This document shows positions 1 through 8,962 of a stretch of DNA of 26,687 bases, in pieces. Made by a program: the position numbers and the translations under genes. The notes under the pieces are model-generated. The model was not told the origin of the DNA, ran no database searches, and saw only the letters and a program-made list of their open reading frames with translations. How positions within the stretch are numbered: the stretch's first letter is position 1; the number at the start of each line of letters is the position of its first letter. The stretch spans positions 1-26,687 of the forward strand of contig JAHLEZ010000058.1 in the NCBI GenBank assembly GCA_020726505.1, read 5' to 3'. This DNA comes from Leptodontidium sp. MPI-SDFR-AT-0119. Its lineage: Eukaryota; Ascomycota; Leotiomycetes; Helotiales; Leptodontidiaceae.

Positions 1-499
1 TATTCTTGCCGGGGTTCGCGACGGGCCTCAAGGGCAATGCGGTCCTGCAACCCCCGGTAGCAGTTGTAACCCAACTGCGCAATGGACCCTGGATATCCTG
101 AAGGGTATCGGTGAGATCCAGGATGACGACAATGACTGGGGAGGCGTCACGGTAGACGATCTCATCATCGGGTAAGTCACAAATTGAACTCTCCCTCCTC
201 CCGTCCTAGCTCGCAATATGACTCTACTCTGCAAGAGCAACTAGACTAATCATTTCCCCCATTCTTGCAGTGGTGTTACCACTTGGGAGAAGAATGGGAA
301 GAAGAACATCATGGGTCCGCCTACGAGCCCGATTGCTTCGGACAAAAGCGTCGCAGACGAGTATAACGGAGGCAACCTGGATATTCGACGGGCAAACCTG
401 ATCAAGATTCCTGTTTGTAGCGCTGAGGAAGCCAAGGCAAACCTCAACAAGGGCCGGAAATCCTACGGTGCATCACCCAACTACCCTTGTAACCCATAG
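1..499 (+). CDS. 3' end of an unrecognised protein-coding gene (partial, two exons)
   Basis: The frame is open from base 2 to a GTAAGT donor at 172. It resumes after a TTCTTGCAG acceptor ending at 270 (intron 172-270, splitting a Gly codon) and stops with TAG at 497-499. About 133 residues of the C-terminus are seen. The first part has two cysteines in a Gly/Pro/Ser-rich linker, then an acidic stretch reading IQDDDNDWGGVTVDDLIIG across the junction. The last part carries a lone Cys (KIPVCSAEEAKANLNKG) and ends YPCNP. Cysteines near a linker and a Cys-bearing tail would suit a secreted enzyme such as a GH18-type hydrolase, but no catalytic motif is in view and I do not recognise the family. 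The 5' part lies outside the window. The exon join is well supported by frame and splice consensus; the function is open. Confidence 0.72.
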
Positions 500-1911
500 T
501 AGCGAAAGCCAGCCCATAATACATTGTCTCAGAGAGCTCAGGTTTCGTCCGATATAGTTAATTAGTTTGCCCATGTAGAAATATTCAGTCTAGTCTAGAG
601 AGAGCTACAACTTGAACTATCACAAAGGTCGATGCTCATAAAACCAGCGTATTCAGAATCCATCTATGTTACAAAAGTTCGCCAACTGCTTCTAGGGCCA
701 CACCCTTGCTTTTCGAAATATCAGAGCTATAGGAGGTTCGAAATATGTTTTATGTAAATGCTCCTGTGCTGACACGACACGGGAACTTAACGCGAGCCAG
801 GTGCCCAATATCCGGCCCAAACACAACGCGGACGCACTTCGCAGGATACATTTCAACCTTTGGCATAGCTCGTAGTTAGAGACGTACTGAAGATACTCCA
901 CCAGAAGCCGACCGTTGCAACCGCTTCCGTAACTTAATAGACATGACGATGCACAGGCTTTTTGGGGGTTGGCCCCGTTTGCTTTAGCCCCCAGTTATGT
1001 ACTGTAGTAGTAAGTAAAGATTTCGTTTTAGAACCAGTTTTATAACAAAAAAAGGCAATAGAATATAGTTGCGTGAATGTGGGCAGCTTGCATTTGAACC
1101 TTACTCAAAGAACTACAATCGCTACCTTTGATAACTCATATCTTGCATATTTAATCGTTAAGAGAAGGTTCAATAAGAGTGGTACTAATAATACTTTTTG
1201 TTATGAGCTGAAGTAAGTTCTGGTTGGAAAGAAAAGCTTAAAGGAATACTACTCAATAAGATGATTTGGTTGAGATACTATGCAAGCGAGATTTAAGCGA
1301 GCCATTGTTTACTCGGCAAAGGTAAAATATTTGTGAAGCTGGACAAAAAGAAAAGTAACTCAAGTGCGCAATTTTACCGTTCTCAAATACCAAGAGGGTA
1401 TTCTTATTACTTTCCTTTCCTCTTCTCGACTTGATTAGTTTTTGTTATTTGTAGCTTATAACAGAAGGAGAAGAATATGCAGCGTTAGCACTGCACAAAC
1501 GTCATTAATTAAGACGCTATATTTCCTGGAATCCCAGAGCGGTTGCAATGGTCCCCGGTTCTGGAACGTTCATTCAAACGCCATTCTGAGGCCCCCCACA
1601 GGCAGGAGCAATTGCATACAGTGCCCATGGCTTGCACTAGCGCCTACGATCAGATGGAGGCCCTCCCCACTAAGCTTGTAGTCTCCTGATTCTCATCGCT
1701 TTTACCACGATTGTAGCTCTGCGCTATAACTATTCGTTACACCACGCGGCCAGGAATGACTGACAAGAGTTTTTCGCTTGCTTCTTACATGTAAGTCAAC
1801 AAATTAGCCCAGAATACAAGTGAATCATGATTGTCGAATTGCGTCTCGCCTTTGAAACCCTTGATTATTCAGGAGTTCAATCTCGCGATTGAATTAATCT
1901 TACCAGAGCAG
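500..1911. other. intergenic, no gene recognised
   Basis: This moderately AT-rich stretch has only short frames (under 80 codons) with no family resemblance, no consistent splice-joined exons and no tRNA-like fold that I could see. It must hold the 3' UTR of the preceding gene and the promoter of the small gene at 2036. I see no clear transposon ends. Confidence 0.5.
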
Positions 1912-1917
1912 TATATA
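1912..1917 (+). promoter_or_regulatory. TATA-like box upstream of the first Met-Cys gene
   Basis: TATATA lies about 120 bp before the ATG at 2036, a reasonable distance for a fungal promoter with a short leader. Position and sequence only; no start-site evidence. Confidence 0.35.
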
Positions 1918-2035
1918 TTCACCGCATCTTGCAAGTATTTATGTTCACCTTACTTGCTTCTCTGTTACCCTGCAACAAATAACTTCCAAAAACTACCGAC
2001 TTTCGATCGCACAAGCAAGAAGTAACTCAAGAAAT

Positions 2036-2242
2036 ATGTGCAACGAAGCTATCCTCAAATACACCGGCTGCTCCCATGTCCCTCAAAAATACCGGATTCG
2101 CTGTGACCGCCAGCTTGCTTTCAACATAAATTGCCCAGTTTATGATTACGACGTCTCTTGGGAGCCTGGACTGTGTCCGACATGTGCGAATGAATGCCTC
2201 ATAATGGGTGGGGATGATTGGCCATACGGTGCTTATCGTTGA
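2036..2242 (+). CDS. small Cys-rich Met-Cys protein A (68 aa), unknown function
   Basis: This is a single uninterrupted frame of 68 codons whose ATG sits in a good context (A at -3). The protein starts Met-Cys and has cysteines at 2, 12, 23, 33, 47, 50 and 54, with Y9 and H14. The CPTC pair at 47-50 looks like half of a zinc site, and the tail is acidic (MGGDDWPYGAYR). It aligns over its whole length with the protein encoded at 2646: C2, E4, Y9, C12, C23, then Cys-Pro at 33-34 versus 34-35, Pro-Gly-x-Cys, Asn-Glu and a GGDD-x-x-Tyr tail. They are therefore tandem diverged paralogues on the same strand 400 bp apart. Short proteins beginning MC with a YxxCxH signature are widespread in Pezizomycotina and uncharacterised. 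There is no signal peptide, so a cytosolic or nuclear zinc-binding mini-protein is the natural inference. The coding call rests on paralogue conservation, since 68 codons alone would be weak. Confidence 0.6.
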   Translation: MCNEAILKYTGCSHVPQKYRIRCDRQLAFNINCPVYDYDVSWEPGLCPTCANECLIMGGDDWPYGAYR

Positions 2243-2645
2243 GGTCGCGGTGCGGAAAGAATCTTTGTTGGGAGATTGCACGTTACTTTAGACCTCTTTG
2301 TTGCTGGAGGTGTCGAAATTGATGCTTTATAACCTTCCTTGTCTTTGTGGAAGCTGCGGCTTTGAACTGGACAATGGAACTTGTTACTGGGCATTGTGGT
2401 GCTGAATTGTATGTGATAAAAGGGAGGCGTATGCCCCCTCCACATTCCCAAAACACATTCATGGTTGATAAAAAGCTACATTCAAGCCCAATTTTCTCTG
2501 AATAACTACTAGCATCAAAATTAAGGCACGTCTTGACAATCTTCAAAGCCAACTAATTTTGACAGCCTCCTAGACAAAGTACAGCATCCAAAATTTTCAA
2601 GCTCAAGAAACTTGAACTCAAGCAGATTCTTCACCCAAAATCACC
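2243..2645. other. spacer between the two tandem Met-Cys genes
   Basis: These 400 bp hold the 3' UTR of the first small gene and the promoter and leader of the second. The frames on the minus strand here are not supported by any motif. I found no strong resemblance between the upstream flanks of the two genes, so any duplication is old or did not include much flank. Confidence 0.4.
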
Positions 2646-2876
2646 ATGTGCGGGGAGTTTGTCATGAGGTATAGGCAGTGCCGTTGCGTACGACAATCAA
2701 CACCACGGGCATGCGGCCATGTGCTTCAGTACCTGGGCTATCGATGCCCTCATTCCTTCCACGTCTTCCAATACTTGCTACCTGGTATGTGCGCTCAGCA
2801 CTTAAATGAATACTTAGAGACAGGCGGAGATGACTACGATTACCAGATACGACCAGATATTGAAGATTTCTATTGA
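2646..2876 (+). CDS. small Cys-rich Met-Cys protein B (76 aa), unknown function
   Basis: One exon of 76 codons, with a good start context (CACCATGTGC). Cysteines are at 2, 12, 14, 23, 34 and 49, with Tyr at 9 and a Cys-x-x-His (49-52) where protein A has Cys-x-x-Cys (47-50). The C-terminus is strongly acidic (GGDDYDYQIRPDIEDFY). The N-terminal spacing C2-x9-C12-x10-C23 is identical to protein A and to the minus-strand gene at 5427-5786. Swapping Cys for His in the last pair is what one expects of a metal ligand, so a zinc-binding fold is inferred, not shown. No signal peptide or membrane segment. The gene ends 140 bp before the poly-C/poly-A block, so its 3' UTR may run into it. Confidence 0.6.
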   Translation: MCGEFVMRYRQCRCVRQSTPRACGHVLQYLGYRCPHSFHVFQYLLPGMCAQHLNEYLETGGDDYDYQIRPDIEDFY

Positions 2877-3016
2877 GACCAAATAATCAAATAAGGTTTT
2901 CTGAATTGATGGGGGTCAGTTTTTTAGCATGGAATCCCTGGGAATTATCGTTGTTTATTGGCTTCAACGGCTAGTTAAAATAAGATAGGAAGAATAACAT
3001 ACGAAGCAGATTTGCG

Positions 3017-3377
<361 letters not shown>

Positions 3378-3684
3378 CGAGATGCGAGGTGAACATATAT
3401 GAAGAGCTTTGATAGGAGCCGCGCTTTGACCATCTTTTCAAGTGTGCTGCACGTGATCGCCCGTTCAGCTTTCCGGGCGCAGTCGCGACCTCCTCTACCA
3501 AACCCAACGCAACTACGCCCACCTCCCCAGGCTCTACATCTCCCTTACGACCATTCGAATATCTTCGCATCAATCGCCGCATCAACTTGTATCGCGCACA
3601 GCATCTGCGGATTCCATAGTCGCCTTGTACCGGGTGCAAAAGTAGCTCTGCGGACCAGGCTCAAGGCTGACGCGACCCGACCGG

Positions 3685-3763
3685 GTAAGTCCTCGCTCTA
3701 CCTCCGTACATCCCAGCTTGAGTCATCTGCATAGATGACCTAACTAATATGCCACCTATGCAG
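3685..3763 (+). other. probable 5' UTR intron of the DUF7918 gene
   Basis: A consensus GTAAGT donor at 3685, a CTAACTAAT branch-like motif about 20 nt before the end, and a CTATGCAG acceptor ending at 3763 form a textbook 79-nt fungal intron. The frame of the downstream ATG (3816) meets a TGA just upstream, so the intron would lie in the leader. An upstream ATG at 3399, spliced through this intron, stays open to 4008 in another frame; see findings. Confidence 0.55.
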
Positions 3764-3815
3764 ACCATAGCCGTGGATCGCTATCGGATATCTACATCAA
3801 CTCTGAGACCCTGCC

Positions 3816-5009
3816 ATGGCCATCCTTGACCGCGTTCCAGGCCTCGAGGTCACAGTGCACGTCGATGGTCAACAAGCACAGGAATATGATGATGATGAGG
3901 GCGAGCAAGCAGTTCCCGGGGCTGTTGGCTGGTATCAGGCAGCGAGAACGGTACGAAAATATGTCGAATCTATATCGGACAAGGAGTTCTTGGTTCAGTT
4001 GTCGTTAGACAGGTCGTTCAAGTTCGACTGCCCTACTTTGAGCTGCGAGCTGTCCATCGACGGCAAGATTGTGAGGTCGCCTGTAATCTACCACAAACAC
4101 CAAGATTCTTTCACACTCGACATCGATGGCATAAAGACCTCTGCAGGGGATGGCAAGAGAGCATTGCTCAAACCTTTCAAGTTCTCCAAAATTGAAACCT
4201 GTTGGTATGCCCGCTTTGGTCAACTTATGATTATTAACATTCAATAGCGACGGATGATGCCAAGTTGAAGGATATTAAAGAGGACTCGAAACACATGAAC
4301 GAGGTTGGCGAGATAGCCTTTCGTATTTGGCGATCAAGTGAAGCAAGACCCAGAGAGGCGCACGACTACACGGAGCTCGCTGCAGCCAAGGCTGTGCATG
4401 AGAAAGCTCTTAAGGGCCAGGCGAAGTCTCATACCACCACGTTAGTGTTCCAGGCACGCTGAAGATAATCGCCTGCTGATATTTAGACCTAGACTCGGAG
4501 AAGCCTCCCGTGTTGTGTCGAGGACTGTGGTCTCTTGCGAGAAGTTGGATGGATTTGATTATCCAATTGCCATCTTTAAGTTTATGTATAGGTCTAAAGG
4601 TGAGCAATTTTTTGAGCCTCATGTATTAGCCGTGCTAATAAGTGTGCAGATTCTCTCAAGAGTCTCCTGATCATTAAGCGAACCCCTTCCCCTGACCTTG
4701 AAAACATTCCCGGCCCTTCCGAATTCGTTGACGTCAGTAATCTCGCCCCGGAGCAGAGGAAGAAAGTAGCGAAATTCTTGCAGGGATTGGTAAGCTCAAA
4801 TAGAGGGGAATATCATGAAGCATTGACTAATTATCTTCGACCAGAATGGCAGAGATGGTGGATCAGTAACTCCTGGGCCGTCAATCAAGCGCGAACGTGA
4901 TGACAACGAAGCAGGAGACCTGCGAAAGAAGAGAAACTCTGGAAAGAGTATCACGATAGACCTCACAGGAGACTCTGATGACGACGATGAAATTATTGCA
5001 CTTAACTGA
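3816..5009 (+). CDS. DUF7918-family protein (331 aa, five exons)
   Basis: Exons are 3816-4200, 4248-4440, 4487-4599, 4650-4789 and 4845-5009; they sum to 996 nt, giving 331 residues. Donors are GTTGGT, GTTAGT, GTGAGC and GTAAGC. The start MAILDRVPGLEVTVHVDG and the later motif HEKALKGQAKSH (joining exons 2 and 3) are hallmarks of the fungal DUF7918 domain, which fills roughly residues 1-235. The C-terminal part (from about residue 270) is charged and low in complexity: a Pro-Ser-Ile-Lys-Arg basic patch with KKR, then an acidic end (DSDDDDE), as in nuclear proteins. Residues 29-33 are another short acidic run. No signal peptide or membrane segment. The family has no established biochemical role; a nuclear location is inferred from the basic patch. 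A good ATG context (GCCATGG) and an upstream in-frame stop fix the start. Its leader probably carries an intron at 3685-3763. Confidence 0.88.
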
Positions 5010-5426
5010 CTGCTCACGATAATGCCGAAAGACCGATGTTTATTGCTCTCTTTGTTATGGGTCACATGTTTCATGGTGTTGCTGCAGTAGTTGGGGGAGG
5101 GGCTCGGCGTTTGCTATTAGATACCCTTTGCTTGGAAATGGCTGCTAGATCTCATGATTTTATTTACAGTGTTCTGAATTTCTGTCTGATCAGCATTTAC
5201 CAGCTTTCACGCGGGCTAGGCTCAATGCATGTTGTGTATTCCTTGCACTCTTGAATACAGTCGTGGGAAATTTGTAATTTCTTGGACCCGTTTGTATTTG
5301 AGTATCTTGCGTTTTCCAACATCGCTGGCTAATTGGCACCCAAGAGAAACCATAGATCCCTTGAACAACCCAGTCACCAAAATCAGGCCGAAGATGCCGT
5401 TTCCCCCTCTGCCGTTCGTTCACCTG
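5010..5426. other. tail-to-tail spacer, no gene seen
   Basis: This lies between the stop of the DUF7918 gene and the stop of the convergent minus-strand Met-Cys gene, so it should hold both 3' UTRs. The frames in it show no motif. Confidence 0.45.
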
Positions 5427-5786
5427 TCAGTCTTGCTTCTCGCCCTTCAGGCCGTCTCCATCGATATTTTCTGCCTTCGCCTCACCTCCACCCCTACTTG
5501 CACTATCACTGCCACTGCCACTCCCACCCTCAGCCTCCGCATCCTTAAATTCCTTCATATCCTTAACCCTCTTCCTCTTCACAAACCAAGTCGCACCAAA
5601 CGCCTCCAAACAATCCCCACAACTCTTCGGCTCCTTCTTCAACCGCAACTTTTGCCTCGTGATCTTGAACCTCACGCATTTCTCGTCGAAGCCTCTACCT
5701 GAGGTCTTGGCCTTGTAGCAGGTGTAAATCCCGCTTTTGGCGACGTGGGGACAGGCTACGTAGGTGTAGCAGAGGAGGATGCACAT
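5427..5786 (-). CDS. Met-Cys Cys-rich protein C (119 aa) with acidic Gly/Ser-rich tail
   Basis: Single exon, ATG at 5786 in a good context (AAAGAATG). Cysteines at 2, 6, 12, 23, 37, 56 and 59, with Tyr at 9 and 12-CPH-14. The last pair is CGDC. The C2/Y9/C12/C23 spacing is identical to the two plus-strand genes at 2036 and 2646, with the later cysteines spaced wider. Residues 38-77 are rich in Lys/Arg (KLRLKKEPK, FVKRKRVKDMK); from about 80 the protein becomes a Glu/Gly/Ser/Asp low-complexity tail (EGGSGSGSDSASRGGGEAK). This looks like a small zinc-binding module with a basic patch, possibly nucleic-acid associated, but no function is known. It sits convergent to the DUF7918 gene. Coding is supported by the shared grid and clean start, although the GC-rich Ser/Gly tail could partly be compositional. 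Confidence 0.62.
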   Translation of the reverse strand: MCILLCYTYVACPHVAKSGIYTCYKAKTSGRGFDEKCVRFKITRQKLRLKKEPKSCGDCLEAFGATWFVKRKRVKDMKEFKDAEAEGGSGSGSDSASRGGGEAKAENIDGDGLKGEKQD

Positions 5787-7237
5787 TCTTTGGGTATGAT
5801 CCGTGGTTGTTGTGCGTAATGGCTGAGTTTGAAATGGGGTTGAATGTAAAGTTGGATGTGGAGCTTGATCTGCCTGAGCCGTGAATGCTTTTGAAAGTCT
5901 TTGACTTGGCGGAGGTGAGTGTGCGGGTTTTAATGGATGTCGACTTCAAGTTGAAGTGAAGTTCTTCTGTATTCATGCCTTCTTATAATTGAGAGCGCGA
6001 GGATAGAAAGACAGAGTTCAACACCGCCAACTAAATACCCAACAGCCACCTCGTCTATGATTCACACGCTCTCCCTCCACCTCACTCAAATCTCCCCCTC
6101 ATGTGCCACAGGGGTGAATTATCCTCAAAAATCCCAGTTCTAATCGGCAGATAGCCCCGCTCTCCTTGCCTAGTTTTGCTCTTGCTCTTCCTCTCGATCA
6201 TGACATGAAAAGGCTTTCCACTGGCATAGCCCGCCCAGTACCCATTCCCGCTCGCTATCTCCCGGATTTTGTATTTGTGTTCTTCAGATAAAATGCTGCA
6301 GCTTGTGGATGTTACGGAGTTGCAAGTCGAGGCGCAGTTGCATATTCAGTGGCGGAATCAGATCGCGTAGCACATTCGAGGAGCTTGAGGTTTGATGGCA
6401 TGGCGTGAAATTGGAGTGGAGTGTTTTGAGCTGCTAGGTTTTTTGGGCTAAGAAGATGAGGATGAGGATTTTGATAGCTGTGATGATATCGATAGTGGTG
6501 GGCGGTTGTTCCTGTTCTGGCCTCCGGATTTCCGTGAGCAAGGTGTAGATCAATCTGAGACGACCGAAAGTCAACATTAGCCTCGCTTAGATGACTAAAC
6601 AAGAAAGTACCCCACCATTAGTGGATTTAATATTTTGACTTTGGGTTTCTGTCACTGAAGACGAGACGATTATTGTGCAAGACACTAGAAATGTCTTGGG
6701 TATCATGTCTTTCCGTGCCTTTGTTCGCAAAATATACGTTTAGCAGTTTATGTGGTTGGCTCTAAGCTTCTCCATTTTGTGCTTCTACCACATGAGGTTT
6801 ATACTCGCAATCTCGCTCGCAGAACGTGCAGGATCAACAGTTGGGTCTTTGACTGATTTTCCTAGACTGTATTTCGGATCTAGGACATATCAAAGGACTT
6901 CATGGTCGGGAAGACAGTTGTTTTATCCCGGGCTCTCACCCATCCTCCTTGCAGATTTCTTTTCACAGATCCGGAAAGATATCAGATAATTAGCTACCTC
7001 AGTGAAGAAGACCTTTACCAAACACGTCTTATGACGAATGAAGTCGTGTGAAAGCTTCTGAAATAGCCTAGAGATACCTTCCTGCTCTTTGTCACAAACA
7101 CTGCCTTCCTGAATGACATGGATGCATGGTAAATGGAACACTGGGGTGCCTGTCATTCATTCTAGTTGTCGTCGACTGCAGAAGCCGAAAAGTTTTATAT
7201 GAGAGCCTCTTTCATCAACTGAGCTTCACTTCCGACT
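5787..7237. other. intergenic, possible exon remnant only
   Basis: This holds the upstream region of the minus-strand Met-Cys gene and of the plus-strand gene at 7418. Apart from a possible minus-strand exon fragment at 6082-6345 I see no gene. Short frames elsewhere lack motifs or splice continuity. Confidence 0.4.
6082..6345 (-). pseudogene. possible exon or gene remnant, unrecognised
   Basis: A minus-strand frame is open from a TGA at 6346-6348 to a TGA at 6082-6084, 87 sense codons. Its middle reads like a real globular domain (YKIREIASGNGYWAGY, then GKPFHVMIERKSKS, RGYLPIRTGIFEDNSPLW). There is no ATG near the start. A hydrophobic, signal-like run (IKILILIFLAQK) lies upstream, around 6440-6480, but is cut by a TAG. 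This could be the last exon of a small secreted protein whose 5' exon I cannot join, or a decayed copy. It could also be a chance frame. Confidence 0.2.
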
Positions 7238-7242
7238 TATAA
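7238..7242 (+). promoter_or_regulatory. TATA-like box of the gene at 7418
   Basis: TATAA lies 176 bp before the ATG at 7418 and is followed by a pyrimidine-rich tract (7255-7300), a usual arrangement for an ascomycete core promoter and start region. Confidence 0.4.
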
Positions 7243-7417
7243 GAGTTCATCTTCTCGTCAGCCCCACCTCTCATCTCTCCAGCCTTCACTTTCAATTCAA
7301 CAGATACGATACCATATGCTATCTAAAGCAAGTCTTGACACAATCCTCTTAACAACTACTCCAGAATCTCCCACCAACAACGCCACTTTGACTTACCACC
7401 AACGCAACATTTTCAAA

Positions 7418-8545
7418 ATGGCTCCCTCAACCTACAAGTACAGCTACACCAGCCAGCTACCATTCATGTTCACCTTGATCGGCATGGTCTGCAAGTCCAA
7501 ACCCGGCAACAACGGCTTCACAGAAGAGCAAATTCAGCTTTGGACGACAGTCATCGAGAACAGAGACCGTGTCCTCCAGAGCAGTCCCCATCGAGATGAT
7601 GACCCTGCTATTCAGCAATACATACTGGAGATGTGGACGTGGAATCGATATTGTATGTCAATCTAACGCGGAAACAAATTCGAGCATTTTGCTGATTATA
7701 TTTAGGGCCCGAGAGACCGTTCCCAGGTTCCAAGCCAAAGAAAATCGAAGCTGAGGCATTTAGTTCCACAGAATATGCTTCACCTCTCAATGTGGAACCC
7801 AATTGCGAGCCTGGCAATGATATGTTCACTCCCCCGAATTCTTCTCCTCCAGCCCAGCGCTGCCCCTTCAATATCGAGCCTAGGATGTATTCCAGAAACG
7901 ATATGCTCAACCATCCACCCTCTCCGACCTGTTCTTATCCTGTCATTCAGCCGCCTTCAAAAGAATCGCTCTATGCAGAGTGCCGCGAGGCGATTTTGCA
8001 GCACAAAGGCGCTGATCATATCCCATATCATGGTTGGGACCTCGAGACAGGCACGTAGTTTCCGCCTCATGTTCACCACCTCTGAAACCCATATCCCACT
8101 CCCACTACCCAAGCCAGCAAACTCAAACTAACCCTCCAACCCAGGTCTCCCCCGCTACTCCATAATCTGCACCGCCTCGAACGGCTTCCTCGTCTTCTGC
8201 GGGCCCCAACAGGAATACTTCCGCGTCCTCAAAACACACTTCTTCTCCACCGCGCGGATCATGTACCAGCGCGCACGAACCGGTCTAATGATAATCTGGA
8301 TCGAAGCCCCGACATACAACCACGCGATCGAGTTCCGCACCAACAAGAAGATGTGGAACGAGTTCAGGAGCTGCTGGGCGTTCTTGAAGTGCTGGGCTGA
8401 TGCGGCGGGCGAGGGACCGGCTGATAATATTGCGGACTTCTTGCAGGGCTGGCAGCCGGATGTTAGCCAGTTTGAGAACTTGCAGCTGCCGTTCCCGCCG
8501 TTGCAGGTTTACCGTCAGTATAATCAGAAAGATGGGGATTTCTGA
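7418..8545 (+). CDS. unrecognised protein (326 aa, three exons, one GC-AG intron)
   Basis: Exons are 7418-7652, 7706-8050 and 8145-8545, 981 nt in all. The first intron has a GTATGT donor and a TATATTTAG acceptor. The second joins only if the donor is GC (ACAG|GCACGT at 8051) with a CTAACCCTCCAACCCAG end, because the reading frame meets TAG just after. The ATG at 7418 sits in AAAATGG; another in-frame ATG at 7316 is possible but has a poorer setting. The N-terminus (about 1-78) is helical and contains FTEEQIQLWTTVIENRDRVL. The middle (about 80-190) is Pro/Ser-rich and likely disordered, and the C-terminal 135 residues are aromatic-rich and globular (LPRYSIICTASNGFLVFCG, TYNHAIEFRTNKKMWNEF). 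No signal peptide or membrane segment. I do not recognise the family. Confidence 0.72.
8051..8144 (+). other. GC-AG intron
   Basis: This 94-nt intron begins GCACGT after ACAG, ends AACCCAG and has a CTAAC branch motif about 20 nt from the end. It is required for frame continuity of the gene at 7418; a GT donor at 8055 would give the wrong phase and lies just before an in-frame TAG. Confidence 0.6.
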
Positions 8546-8962
8546 GTTGAGGATGGTGATACGTGTGGGATCGAGCTGTTCTTGGGGGTGTTGCTGCTGC
8601 TTTTGATGCTTCTAATTTTCTCGTTCTGTGTAGGGATTGCATTTTTTCGGCTGCAATGTGTTGAACGCTCGAGGCGCGAGAGATAGGGAGAAAAGGCAGA
8701 AATATAAGAAATCTTCAGAAAAAAGACCCGGAAACATGAATGCATTGTCACATGGCTGAGTAAGCGAACGTGTGAGAATTCCGGGTCAGCCAAGCCATGA
8801 GAATTAGAGCCACGAACCTATGTCAGCAGGAGCTAGAGACCTGGTTAGTCAACAAAGGAGACCGAACTACTGCCCAGCAATCGCAAGGCGGAATGAAAAG
8901 GAATTACGACAAAATTCTGAATCCGAAGCTCATCCCTTCCATTCAGCCATCAGAAAGTCAAG

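Noticed and set aside
500..1911. Possible transposon remnant in the AT-rich spacer
   Set aside because: I found no terminal repeats, no target-site duplication and no transposase or reverse-transcriptase motifs in any frame.
5695..5976. Minus-strand frame of 93 codons upstream of the third Met-Cys gene
   Set aside because: It overlaps that gene's start in another frame and has low-complexity Ser/Thr/Asn composition; more likely leader or promoter.
7775..8131. Plus-strand frame of 118 codons
   Set aside because: It is the shifted reading of exon 2 and the GC-AG intron of the gene at 7418.
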